The notes below the pieces were generated by a model, which ran no database searches, had not been told where the DNA came from, and worked only from the letters and a program-made list of their open reading frames with translations. DNA of 64,000 bases, taken from NCBI RefSeq assembly GCF_000247695.1, contig NW_004624778.1:17145437-17209436 (forward strand), given 5' to 3'. This document shows positions 53,892-64,000 of this stretch, piece after piece. Position numbers and translations under genes: made by a program. This stretch comes from Heterocephalus glaber (Eukaryota > Chordata > Mammalia > Rodentia > Bathyergidae). Positions within the stretch are counted from its first letter, which is position 1; each line of letters opens with the position of its first letter.

Positions 53892-53979
53892 GGGCCGGGG
53901 ATTTAGCTCAGTGGTTTCGGCATCTGCTGCACAGGCGCAAGGACCCAAGTTCAATCCCCGGTACCAAAAAAAAAAAAAA
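53892..53979 (+). mobile_element. ID SINE
   Basis: gggccggggatttagctcag, catctgctgcacaggcgcaag, caagttcaatccccggtacc and poly-A. Intact head. Confidence 0.95.
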
Positions 53980-55110
53980 GAGTATTATAAAGAATAATAA
54001 AGGAAGAATGAACAGTAGTAGTTTTTCAAAGCAGCAAATAGTCCCTACACGTTACTGGTGAACTTGATAGATCACATGGTTAACTGCTGCCACATAGAAT
54101 TATTATTTGTAAACTATCTTGGAAATCAAGGTAGCTTTTTAAATATCAGCTTAGATGATATTAGTAAGATTAATACTTTATATTTTATCATCATTTATAA
54201 TTCGTAAAGAGCATATATAAGTAAATTTATGTCTACCCAAGAAGTTACTATAATAACTTTAACTGATGCAAGGGTAAAATATCTTATAAATTTTCCAAGA
54301 TCATATGTCCTTATTCTCAGGAAATTCATCAAACCCTTTATATCAATGGATATTCAAATGCTCATCGAATTTGCCAGAATAAGATAATAAACATGAGAGC
54401 CAGAATTTGAATGCAGTTCATCAATTGAAGTTCTAATGGTAATTGAAGGTGAAGTTGAGCAATTTGAGTTATGAGCTCAATTAGCTAAGTAGGACCGATA
54501 AAGGCAGGTGAGATGAAATGACTTCCAACTTCATAACCAACTGATCACACAATGCCAAATAATCCGAACTATAAATTGCAGTTTATGCTAAAGCTGAATT
54601 AAATTTCATAGACTGTAAAAAACATTCTAAAACCATAGCCCTTGGAAATTCTATTCAGTAGTTTACTTTCATGACAAATAGACATTTAGTGACAACCATA
54701 CTCTACAATAGAGACTCAGTAGCATCCTTTGTGTTTGTAAAAGAGACAATGCAGATCAGTGGAGGGGAGTGGTCTTGAAGACCAGTCTCTGTGATGTAAC
54801 AACTAAGAAGTTGATTTTTCTTCTTGGAATCCTACTTTTCTCATATATGATATCAAAATATCTTCTTTAAAAAATGGTACAGTTGAAATTCTATAATCTT
54901 CACTATCGCAGAAATAAGTATGGGTATTCCCACTGCACTGTATACATTTTGTTTGTGTTGTGAAAGAGTATGAGTATAGAAAAAGTTTTAGCTTAAATAA
55001 AAATGCTGTACATCATGGTGTGCATTCCCAGCATTCTAAGTAGTTGGCAGAATTCTTTATGGCTTATCAATTGGTATCTGATTCTAGTGCTTTCTTTGGG
55101 AGGAAACAGT

Positions 55111-55452
55111 GCTTCAGTTACTTTCCCATTGCTGAGACCACATACCCAACACCCATGAGCTAAAGAAGGACAAATGTATTCTGGCTCAGAGTTTGTAGAG
55201 GTTTCAGTCCATAGTTGGCTGCCTCTGATCCAGGAAGGCATGGCAGAGGGGTGTGAGGGTGGTGGGAAACAGAGATTGAGAGCAGGAGGAAGATAGACCC
55301 TTGTAGGCTTCACCTCTCAACATCACATTTAGCTATAAACTCACTAGTGGACCGGTTCACTCTAGATATCACCCCCATTTTTCATTCACTTTGCACAAGC
55401 TCCTCCTATGAACATATGAAGCTTTGAGGGGACACCTCGACATAAACCATAA
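55111..55452 (-). mobile_element. ERVL-MaLR LTR, antisense, adjacent to L1
   Basis: On the + strand: cttcagttactttcccattg, tattctggctcagagtttgt, ggaaggcatggcagaggggt and gctttgaggggacacctcga. The L1 at 55480 begins within about 30 bases of its end. Confidence 0.8.
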
Positions 55453-55479
55453 TGGGGAAATGTTGAAACAAAGTCTTTA

Positions 55480-56935
55480 CTTAGATCCAGAAACAACTTC
55501 AGACACAGCCACCTCATCTTTGACAAAGGAGCCAACCACCCTCATTGGAGGAAAGATAGCCTATTTAATAAACAGTGTTGGAAAACCTGGATCTCAATCT
55601 GCCAGAGATTAAAACTAGACCCATATCTATCACCATGCACTAAACTAAGATCGAAGTGGATTAAAGATCTAAATATTAAGAGAGAAACACTAAACTTGCT
55701 GGAAGATAAGTTAGGTGAACTCTTGAAGATATTGGCATAGGAAAAGACTTTATGAACAAAACCTCAATAGCATGGGAACTAGCAGAAAGAATCAACAACT
55801 GGGATTTCATCTTATTAAAAAGCTCCTGGACTGCAAGAGAAACCACCAACAGAGTTAACAGACAACCTACAATGTGGAAAAAAATTTTAGCAGCTGTAAC
55901 TCAGACAAAGGGCTACTATCTAGAATATATAAAGAACTTTAAAAAATCAGACCCCCCAAATTCAATGACCCAATTCAAAAATGGGCATCTGAAAAGAACA
56001 GGCATTTCTCAGACAAAGAAGTAAAAGCAGCAAAGAAATATATGAAAAAATGTTCAACATCACTGGTCATTTGAGAGATGCAGATGAAAACAACACTGAG
56101 ATTCCACCCCACCCCAGAAAGAGTGGCTGCTATCAAGAAATCAACCAATAACAAATGCTGGCAGGGGTGTGGAGAGAAAGGAACCCTTCTCCATTGTTGG
56201 TGGGAGTGCAGACTAGTGCAACCACTATGGAAATCAGTGTGGAGATACCTCAAAGAACTAGGACTGCAAGTCCCATTTGACCCAGCTATTCCCCTGCTGG
56301 GTATTTTCCCAAAAGACTTAAAAGAATCATACCACTGAGATATATGTGCACCTATGTTTATAGTGGCACAGTTTGTAATAGCTAAAGCTTGGAAACAGCC
56401 CAAGTGCCCATCAACTGGAAACTGGATAAAGAAGATGTGGGTTTTTTTTTTTCAATGAAATGGAGTACTACTCAGCCATAAAGAATGAGAAACTAGAGTC
56501 ATTTATAGCTAAATAGATGGATATCAAGGCCATACTCTTAAGTGAAATAAATAGGACACATGTGTAAATACCGAATAGTTTCCCTAGTGTGAGAAACTGA
56601 AAGTGTGAATAAGGATTAAAAGGTTTAATAACTAATAATTGATACTTTGAAATAGGAAAAGGTCCAAAGGGGTAGGGGTGGTGGGAGGAGATGGGGAAAG
56701 GAAAGAAGGGAAAGGAAAAATTATGAGAAAAGAAAAAAAATGGAAATGAAGTCTATGTAAATAGGGAAGGGTGGAGGGGTGAAGGGCACACAGGTAATGG
56801 GGAAAAAATAAGAACCAAGATACATCATGCACAGATACAAGCACCCAATGATAAATGTAAACGTATTGTATACCTAAAATGTACCAATAAAAGAATTTAA
56901 GAAAAAAACAAAAAACAAACAAAAATAAAACAAAA
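55480..56935 (+). pseudogene. L1 LINE, 5'-truncated: broken ORF2 C-terminal part plus 3' UTR
   Basis: Decayed L1 retrotransposon, not a host gene. From about 55510 the ORF2 C-terminal region is readable in pieces: LDPYLSPCTKLRSKWIKDL near 55617, then a stop and frame change near 55740, WELAERINNWDFILLKSSW from about 55780, and WQGCGEKGTLLHCWWECRLV near 56160, with WKSVWR following. The cysteine-rich end region is thus recognisable, but several stops and frame changes separate the parts. A purine-rich 3' UTR (56640-56800) leads to gtatacctaaaatgtaccaa and an A-rich tail. A diverged direct repeat (aaagtctttacttag before, aaagttttcacttaa after) may be the target duplication. It cannot code for an intact protein. 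Confidence 0.9.
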
Positions 56936-57884
56936 AGTTTTCACTTAAAATTATGTGTTGATGGGTTAGGACAAAATCTAACATATTGAAACAACCAAAG
57001 CATCACTGTAATACAAAACTGAGAGCTTAACCATCAGCAAACTATTTCTAAGGATATGACCTATAATATCTTTAAAAGATGATCAAAAAATATGGACAGC
57101 CCATATTTCTGAAAGTTTATAACTTTTACCTTACTGGCAAAGACTTAAAGAAAAATAAATATACCATGTTAATCATATTGTGTGTTTTACAGCACAGATT
57201 TTCATCTTGGGCTTGTGGGAGGATTGATATTCTTATTGTCGGAATCTATATTCACCAGAATACCAAGTCACTCAGAGAAGAATGCTTTTATCTTTCGTAG
57301 CAAAAGGGATTCTTTTTTCTGTGAATAACAATGAAAAGTAAGTGCAACTGATTTGAAAATGAGAGGCATGTTACAACATAATTGCACAAGCACACTGACA
57401 GGAATAATGAGATTGCAATGACTGCTCTTTTAAAATTTTTTTCCAGTTTCCTTTTCTAAATATCTTTGCACATTTCCCATTCTTGTACTCAGTAAATTGT
57501 ATACATTTTTCTATACCTAATGTCACCTGAGTCACAATTTTCAAATAGAGACCGCATTTTTCTAACAATAATAATATGCTAACCTAGTATGCTTTTAAAG
57601 TCAAAGATTGCCAGTTTAACCTTTAGTTCCAGCCATTGTTACATTTAAAATTTTAGCAGTGTGTTTGTTTTCCCTTCGACTAATCTGGAGTGGTACCTCA
57701 CTTAATAGAAACAGGCTACTTTGCGTTCACAAGTCCAAGCTGACACCTGCCTCCACAAAGGGTTAGAAGCAGGACAGTGGGACCACCTAAAGAGTAAGGA
57801 AGTTTGATCTTGGCTTCTAGGCCTCTTCTCTGGCAGGAGCAAAGGCAAAGCACTTACTGGAAGTCTATAATACAACTCCACTAT

Positions 57885-57990
57885 AACTCAGTGCCCCTGC
57901 TGATTGACTGGTTTACTGTTGAGTAAATAATTTAATCTCTTTACACTTTCATTTTTCAGAATTATATGTGAGGAAAATAAAATGCACTCT
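57885..57990 (-). mobile_element. Possible MIR SINE, antisense
   Basis: Order resembles the reverse complement of MIR: aataatttaatctctttaca, ctttcatttttcagaattat, then gaggaaaataaaatgcac. Weak. Confidence 0.35.
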
Positions 57991-58234
57991 AGAAAGGGTT
58001 TGTTGCATTATATGAAGGAATCCAGGCTTGTAAACATGAATTACACTTAGTGAAATGCTAGTAAAATCCAGGAGCTTTGATTAGATATATTTTGGACCAT
58101 ATCACCTTGCAAATTAGGCCCATTGACGTTTTCAACACCTTATATAAAAAGCAGTGGGATCATGTGGAAAGAGGTTTAAAAGTACATTTTAATAAGTTAT
58201 TGGCTGTTGAAACGAGATGTAACTCATAAATGCT

Positions 58235-58385
58235 GTCTTCCATCATAAGTACAAGAGGACAGGGCAGTCATTAGTACATGTTTGCAGTATGTAATGAGTA
58301 CATACATCATGGGGAGTTATTACATGTACATAACACATCCTAATTCTTACATCTCTTTCACTCCTGCTTTCCTCCATTCTCCCTT
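58235..58385 (-). mobile_element. Possible L1 3' UTR fragment, antisense
   Basis: cattagtacatgtttgcagt and ggagttattacatgtacata, followed by a pyrimidine block, resembling 14808-15012. Assignment tentative. Confidence 0.3.
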
Positions 58386-58396
58386 CCTCACCCCTC

Positions 58397-58468
58397 ATAC
58401 CCAAGATCAAACTCAGGACCTTGTCCTCGCCAGGAAGGCACAGCGCCACTGAGCTACATTCCCGGCCT
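58397..58468 (-). mobile_element. ID SINE, antisense
   Basis: gatcaaactcaggaccttgt, cctcgccaggaaggcacagc and cactgagctacattcccggc. The 3' end and tail are poorly preserved. Confidence 0.85.
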
Positions 58469-58969
58469 TGCCTTCCTCCATTTACTGTCTGAGAATTTTC
58501 TGCAAAGAGGTCTCCTGGAGTTCCAGGGCTCAGTGGATTTGGATGGCACAGAGTATCAATTCCGAAAGCTGACTTGTAGCTCCCTGGCCATCCAGGCCAT
58601 TCCAACCGCTCAGGAAGCATCCCTACTACTCTCTCCTCCCCAACTCCAGGGCAGTTACTGTCTCCCAGATGCTATGCCAGCAGGGCTTCTCCAAGATTTT
58701 CTTGTCTCAAAGCCCAGATTTTATTGTTATTTTTGTTCTATATGTAATATGATCCTAAAGAAATATTTCACCCTTATATGACTTATCTTCCCAAAATAAC
58801 ATATAAAATCATGATAAATGCAAATTTTCAACATTCTTCAACATGACAACAAAGCCTGATATATGTCAGGCCCCACCTAATATTCAAGAAAGAGTGAATG
58901 CATTCTAACCATGTCAATGAGATTTGCAAACTTTCCTGTAATTACCACTATCAAGCATGACCATAGGTC

Positions 58970-59125
58970 TACTATATCATTTATTCTTCATAAAAATGTA
59001 AAGAGGGAAATATTATTTCTCACAATTTATTCATGAGGAAGCTTTGGATCAGTAAAGATGTAACAAATACATCCAATGTCACATTATATTTAATGTCAGG
59101 ATAAAGATTTGAGCCTTGGAATCAC
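58970..59125 (+). mobile_element. Possible MIR SINE
   Basis: attattctcacaatttattc-like and catgaggaagctttggatca segments followed by atccaatgtcacattatatt, in MIR order. Decayed. Confidence 0.45.
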
Positions 59126-59999
59126 CTAAATCAAAGACTACTTTCCTGAGGAACTACAGGAAAAAAACAAAGGGTCAATGATTATGTAAATAATAACCTC
59201 ATAACTAATAAATATTCAAGATATATTTGGGTCTCTCTTAACATGTAAATATTTATATTACAAGTATTTTTCCAGGGATTTTCTAATGCTCTTTCTCTGG
59301 AATTTGTTTTAATAACCTATGATACAATACTCCAGCTTCTGCATTTGCAGAAAAAAACCAAAAAAAAAAACCTCAAAACTTTATTTCTGTTTTCAGAAAT
59401 ACATTATTTTCATTTGCCTTAGTTTCTATTTTGTCACTTCTTTTGGTTTTCTTTCCAAATATATATTGATCACATTTTTTCTTGCTTTGGCCCAACAAAT
59501 CCAACTAAAAAACTTAAATTTCTTATTGGAAGACTGAAACAAATATCTATATAGATGTCAAAAATCTAAAGATAATGTGAGCTTATTTCTAAACCCACCA
59601 CAAGATAGCCAACAGCCAATTTTTCAGAACTAGCTCCAATCATTTTATAGATATGAAATATTCAGAATCCCCATGCAGCAGAATATGTTGAATATTGAAC
59701 AGTTTATGAAACATTGCACAAGAATGTATTTTTCTCATAAATAATTTTCCATATGTGGGCTTGAAGAGATCCTCTCTTTGGCCCAGTATAACAAGGATTA
59801 GTCAAAATTTTTCATTGACATTTAGCTTCCTTGCAAATAAAGACAGATGAAATGTCAGTTAACTAGTATCTTCAGAGGTTGGGCAGCTCTGAGGAAATTA
59901 CATTCCTGGTAGCAAAGAAGAAAATATAAATCATGTAATTCATAAATGTTTATTGATGCCCAATTCTTTATTAGCAATAAAGACTGGGAAGAATGCCAC

Positions 60000-60140
60000 T
60001 GTCCACATATTATGTCTTAAATTCCACACAATGTCTCTATAGAGTAGGGCATGCCATTCTATACAGGATGATCCCAGTGTACTTAAGAGTTAAATAGTAT
60101 CTGCAAAGTCAGTTACTAAAGGACAGGAACAGCATAGAAG
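60000..60140 (+). mobile_element. Possible MIR SINE
   Basis: Faint MIR-like order (aattccacacaatgtctcta, cattctatacaggatgatcc, gcaaagtcagttactaaagg). Very diverged. Confidence 0.35.
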
Positions 60141-60547
60141 CCTAGTTCTCTATGACTTAAGAATTGACTCCTTTTTACAGATTGTTGGAAACTCACAAAG
60201 ACATATGAATAACAGATAAGTAAGGCCCAGAGGTGAGAAACTACAGACATTTTTTTTTGTTTTTTTGGTTTGTAGGTAAAGCATCTTGCTGGAAAGGGCA
60301 ATCCATAGGGTAATTATGAAATAACAGCTGGATAGAGAGAGTATGGTGAGCAAAAACAGAGCTGTTATTAAGGAGGATCAAAGAGGAAACTGAGATTGAG
60401 ATATGAAATTTCTGTTGAAAGTTAAGGGCAGTGAGAATAAAACAAAACAGATAGTTGCAAGACTTGACTTTCAAAAGAAGGAGCAGGTGACTATACATGA
60501 AGAAAGTCTTTGGGAATATGGTTATAAGCAAGTAAAGAGTGAAGTGA

Positions 60548-60639
60548 GGGCCAGGGATTTAGCTCAGTGGTTTCGCCGCCTGCCTCGCAAACACAAGGAC
60601 CCAAGTTCGATCCCCAGTACCAAAAAAAAAAAAAAAAAA
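60548..60639 (+). mobile_element. ID SINE with target-site duplication
   Basis: ggccagggatttagctcagt, gccgcctgcctcgcaaacac, agttcgatccccagtacc and an 18-A tail. Flanking aaagagtgaagtga / aaagagtgaaatga repeats (one mismatch) mark the target duplication. Confidence 0.95.
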
Positions 60640-62384
60640 GAGTGAAATGAGAGGTTACTCTTTGAAAAAAATAGAAAAGAAAAAGAAAGAGAGGGAAAAT
60701 GCTAAACATGAAGGGGAAGTGGGCCACCCAAGTGGAAATATGTAGTGAACGAGGTAAAGTGTTACTCATTCAAAATCTCAACTGAACTTGTAGAAGTAAA
60801 GTTTCAACACAGAATTACATGACACCTTGCAGAGAAAGAACCCGAAGAAAATAAGCAAAGTTTCAAAACTGATTTAGTGTAAATCTATACTTGATGAGAC
60901 AGTAACAAAGAGGTCCTAAATGTAAGAGAATAATTTCAAGAACCAAAACACAGGAGCATTTCAAGTAAGAGGCAGTTAGCAGTATCATATACTATATAGT
61001 TCCTTCATCCAAAATTGCTTTCATTTTTTCTTCTTCCAGAGTTTCATTATAAAGATATCAAATATCAGAAAAATATGTAAACTCCCAAATACCCACCACC
61101 TAGATTTCAATGACTTTTTCATATATTAGAGTTCATGTATCTATTCATCTGTCCATGCATATTGCTTGTTGATTTTTTTCAGTGTAAATCTCAGACATCA
61201 GTACCTCAGCTCTGAACACTTCACCAAGCATATAAAGATGCCAGTGCCCTTGAACTATATACTGATTTAGTTGTATCATTATAAGGAGAAAAAATACTAA
61301 CTCTGATAATTTTACAAAATCAGTTATAAAAAGTAATCTGATTTCAGAAATAATGTTTTTAATCATAGAACTCAGGACAGCTACTATAATCAAACCCCAC
61401 AGAGAAGTTTACAAATCAGAATCTCATTAGCTTGGAAAACCGTGATAATATTTGTTAATTTTGTATCTAAAATGTCCATCATTTAGCAAAGGCTATAGCC
61501 ATCTGGGTTTGAGATCTGTCGGTATCTACATAAGTAATGTGCAAGTGTAGACCACTCCTAGATGTACAGCAGAAATTACAGGAAGGAAGATGGTCAGTAG
61601 AGAAAAGGCAAGGCTTGTGTAAATTGCTTTCCTAAAAGGTATACGTGTGCTTTGGGGTGAGCATGGTGATGATTCTCACAGTTAGAAGTATTTGTAAACT
61701 ATATAACTGTACCTCACTGACTAAGAAAGTCTGAATATTTAAAGTGTTCTGTCTTGAAAATATTATTTATACACTGCATGGGTCATTCTAAATAATGAAC
61801 ATACAAAAGTTGGAAGCAGTTGAGCTGAATTAGCAATGTACTAACACCACAATATAATATGAAAAGTATGCCTCTGGCCAAAACTGTGATATCTGTGCGT
61901 GCATGTGTGCGTGCTTTTGTGACTTCTGTTGAAGACTGAATCCACTAATTTCTTTCAGGACATTAAGATGTCTGGTCTTGCATAGTTTTACACAAAAAAT
62001 AGATATCTTTGTACCAATCCACTTACATTTAGATAGGAAAATATTTTCAATATCTACAAAATAATTTGATTTTTGAAAAGTGAAAATTATCTTAGACTTT
62101 ATATAAAATGTTTACCATAAATATAATCTACTGCATTCTAATATGGCTGACTTGGGGTTATGATGACATTCTACATAGTACAGATTTAAGCTATGGGAGA
62201 TTAAAGTATGGGTTTCTACATTCTTTCTGCATTTTAAAAATATTTTTATTATGGACTCTTTTGCAATGTCATTTGTCACCTTGTGAATAGAGAACATGAT
62301 TGCTCTGAAGTTTTATCACTAAGATTTCAGCAAAAATGACATAGTAAAGGTAAGTTTTTTATTCCTGTTTTTCTTTTTCTTTTT

Positions 62385-62466
62385 TCTTTTTTGGAACCAA
62401 GAATTGAACTCAGGACGTTGTGCTTGCTAGGCAGGTGCAACACCACTGAGCTACATTCCTGGCCCT
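62385..62466 (-). mobile_element. ID SINE, antisense
   Basis: ggaaccaagaattgaactca, gttgtgcttgctaggcaggt and ccactgagctacattcctgg, preceded by a T-rich tail. Confidence 0.9.
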
Positions 62467-63221
62467 AATTCTTATTTTTTATGAAGAATGAAACTGACAG
62501 TTTTCCTATCAGAAATATAAAATATCCAAATCACAATAACTATAAATAATAAACTCAAATTTGTTGCTTCTTGTTGCAAGTGTATGTCTTTTAATTGAGT
62601 CTAGTAAATCTTGGCACTACCATAGGGGGGAGAATAAAATTACTTATTAGATAGTTTACTTGTTCAGTCAGTAGAGGGATGCCTTGTAACTTAGAGACAA
62701 GAAGCTGGAAAAATATATTAGCAACAAATTTGAAAGATGACTTAGGAAGCAAAAGCCTCCCCCCTCCAGGTGGATATACTGTGTCAGGAAACCTCTTTTT
62801 TCTTAATATCACCTTTCCATTATTTGTCTTTAAAACTGTAAGTAACTCAAGAAAAGAAAGGTGATAAATTAACAATTTGTCATTGAGTACATTCTGGATC
62901 ATTTTTCAATTAGGAGACAGTGATGGTTTGTGGTTTCTCATATTGGGTGTGAGTGGAAAGAAAGATGTGAGAAACAGGCTTGTGTGGGAAGGGGTATATC
63001 CTGAAAGAGAGTAAGTGTACAAAAAGAGGAAAGATATTGGAAGAAAAATTTTACTCTACAGTTCTCAAACTACATCCTGCTCTCAAACCATGTACTGTCT
63101 GCTATTCTTTGTCAAGTCTTCAGAGGTTTTCATATCTGCAGTCCTGGAATGTTAATAGTACTTACACTGGTTCACCACTTAAATGAGAGCAAGGCTGGCT
63201 GGAATCAAAAAAAGGAAGAGA

Positions 63222-63290
63222 GAGGCTAAGGGTGTAGTTCAGTGGTAGAACCACGGGTTTGATCCCTAGCACTGCCCCAACCCCCAAAAG
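63222..63290 (+). mobile_element. ID-related SINE with internal deletion
   Basis: ggctaagggtgtagttcagt, ggtagaaccacgggtttgat and ccctagcactgcccc. The middle is shortened and the head is closer to classic ID (agtggtagaac) than the other copies here. Confidence 0.75.
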
Positions 63291-63509
63291 ACAGAAATCT
63301 GTTGACGTACTCTCTCTTCTTTCTCTCTTCCATCACCCACTGCCACCGTCCCACACTGCACCTGCTGCCTTCTCTCTGTCTCACTCCCTCCTTCCTTCCC
63401 TAGCATAAAGATCAACTTGACCACCTTCCTCTCCTCTCCATCAGTGCCTATTTTGTTAATTTAAAAATATTTTACTTAATGAAAGACTGTGTAACTTAAT
63501 ATTACAAGT

Positions 63510-63628
63510 CCTTGATTCAAGATCCACTTACTATCTGAGTGGCCTTGAGCAGATCCTTTAATCTTTTTGAGCTCTGATTGTGCTATCATCAAAATAGGAG
63601 CAATAAGATATGCTTTAACAACAGAAAG
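63510..63628 (-). mobile_element. MIR SINE, antisense
   Basis: cttactatctgagtggcctt, gagcagatcctttaatcttt and tgagctctgattgtgctatc, then caaaataggagcaataagat, in reverse-complement MIR order. Confidence 0.65.
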
Positions 63629-63639
63629 ATAAACCCTTT

Positions 63640-64000
63640 TTCTGGATTGGCAGAACCAATACAGTCAAAATGGCTATACTTCCAAAACTGTTGTACAGAT
63701 TTAATACAATCCTAATCAAAATACTGTACTAATAGCATTCATCACAGAACTAAAGAAAGCAATCTTAAAATTCATATGTAAACAGAAAAGACCTAGAATA
63801 GCAAAAGCAATTCTAGGCAACAAGGGCAAGGCAGGGGGCATCACAATATTGGACGTCAAGTTATAGTACAAAGCTACAATGATTAAAATAACAGCATGGT
63901 ATTAGCAAAATATTGACTTGTAGATTAATGGAACAGAATAGAGGATACAGAAACAACTCCATGCAGACTTAACTACCTTATGTTTGACAAAGGGGCCAAA
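63640..64000 (+). pseudogene. L1 LINE ORF2 fragment, cut by the window end
   Basis: Region just after the reverse-transcriptase core of L1 ORF2: ggctatacttccaaaactgt, then gcaaaagcaattctaggcaa, a catcacaatattggacgtca segment and tggaacagaatagaggatac, ending tttgacaaaggggcc. Broken by stops. The last bases align with the start of the L1 at 55480, so this copy contains sequence upstream of that truncation and continues past base 64000. Confidence 0.9.

Noticed and set aside
56078..56338. Open frame with GTLLHCWWEC-like peptide
   Set aside because: A true coding relic, but of L1 ORF2; reported as a broken retrotransposon rather than a gene.
55975..56403. 142-codon open frame on the minus strand
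   Set aside because: It lies on the reverse strand of the L1 ORF2 remnant; the forward strand explains the sequence.

Overview
The window is nuclear DNA of a placental mammal. It has AT-rich, repeat-dense introns, GT-AG splice sites and ancient L2, MIR, L1, MaLR and mariner remnants. The many tRNA-derived ID SINEs, usually ending in a 'ggtaccaaaa' tail, and several B1-ID chimeric SINEs point to a rodent, most likely from the squirrel-related branch. That placement is an inference from SINE type; the sequence does not name the species.

The only protein-coding gene I can support is DCC, the netrin-1 receptor, on the + strand. Five internal coding exons are present: 9631-9793, 18199-18425, 25597-25713, 40670-40831 and 47053-47265 (882 nt). 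They splice into one uninterrupted frame that corresponds without gaps to human DCC residues about 1077-1371. They cover the membrane-proximal end of the ectodomain, the transmembrane helix with its inner cysteine, the P1 motif, the linker with an ERK-type serine and the caspase site, and the P2 proline-rich segment. The ectodomain exons lie before base 9631. The 3'-terminal exon(s), with P3, about 76 residues and the stop, lie beyond base 64000. The human residue numbers and functional notes are from memory of the family.

Layout: 1-9630 is upstream intron (MaLR LTR, a twin-primed L1, a B1-ID SINE, L2). 9794-18198 is intron (MaLR, MIR, a 26-base G run before an ID). 18426-25596 is intron (B1-ID, GA tract, MaLR, L1 ends, old L1, paired IDs). 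25714-40669 is the largest complete intron (2.5 kb L2, MIRs, IDs, a small inverted-repeat transposon, inverted mariner remnants, MaLR). 40832-47052 is intron (SINEs only). 47266-64000 is the start of a very long intron (three antisense MaLR LTRs, an L1 3' half, IDs, and another L1 running off the end).

I found no second gene, structural RNA gene, CRISPR array or mobile gene cassette, and no convincing previously undescribed system. The most checkable oddities are: a perfect 12-bp palindrome 57 bases before the third exon; a ~200-bp element with terminal inverted repeats and a perfect internal 14-bp stem; head-to-head mariner remnants; a twin-primed L1 with a target duplication; and weak donors on the second and fourth exons, with open read-through and, for the second, a nearby AATAAA.
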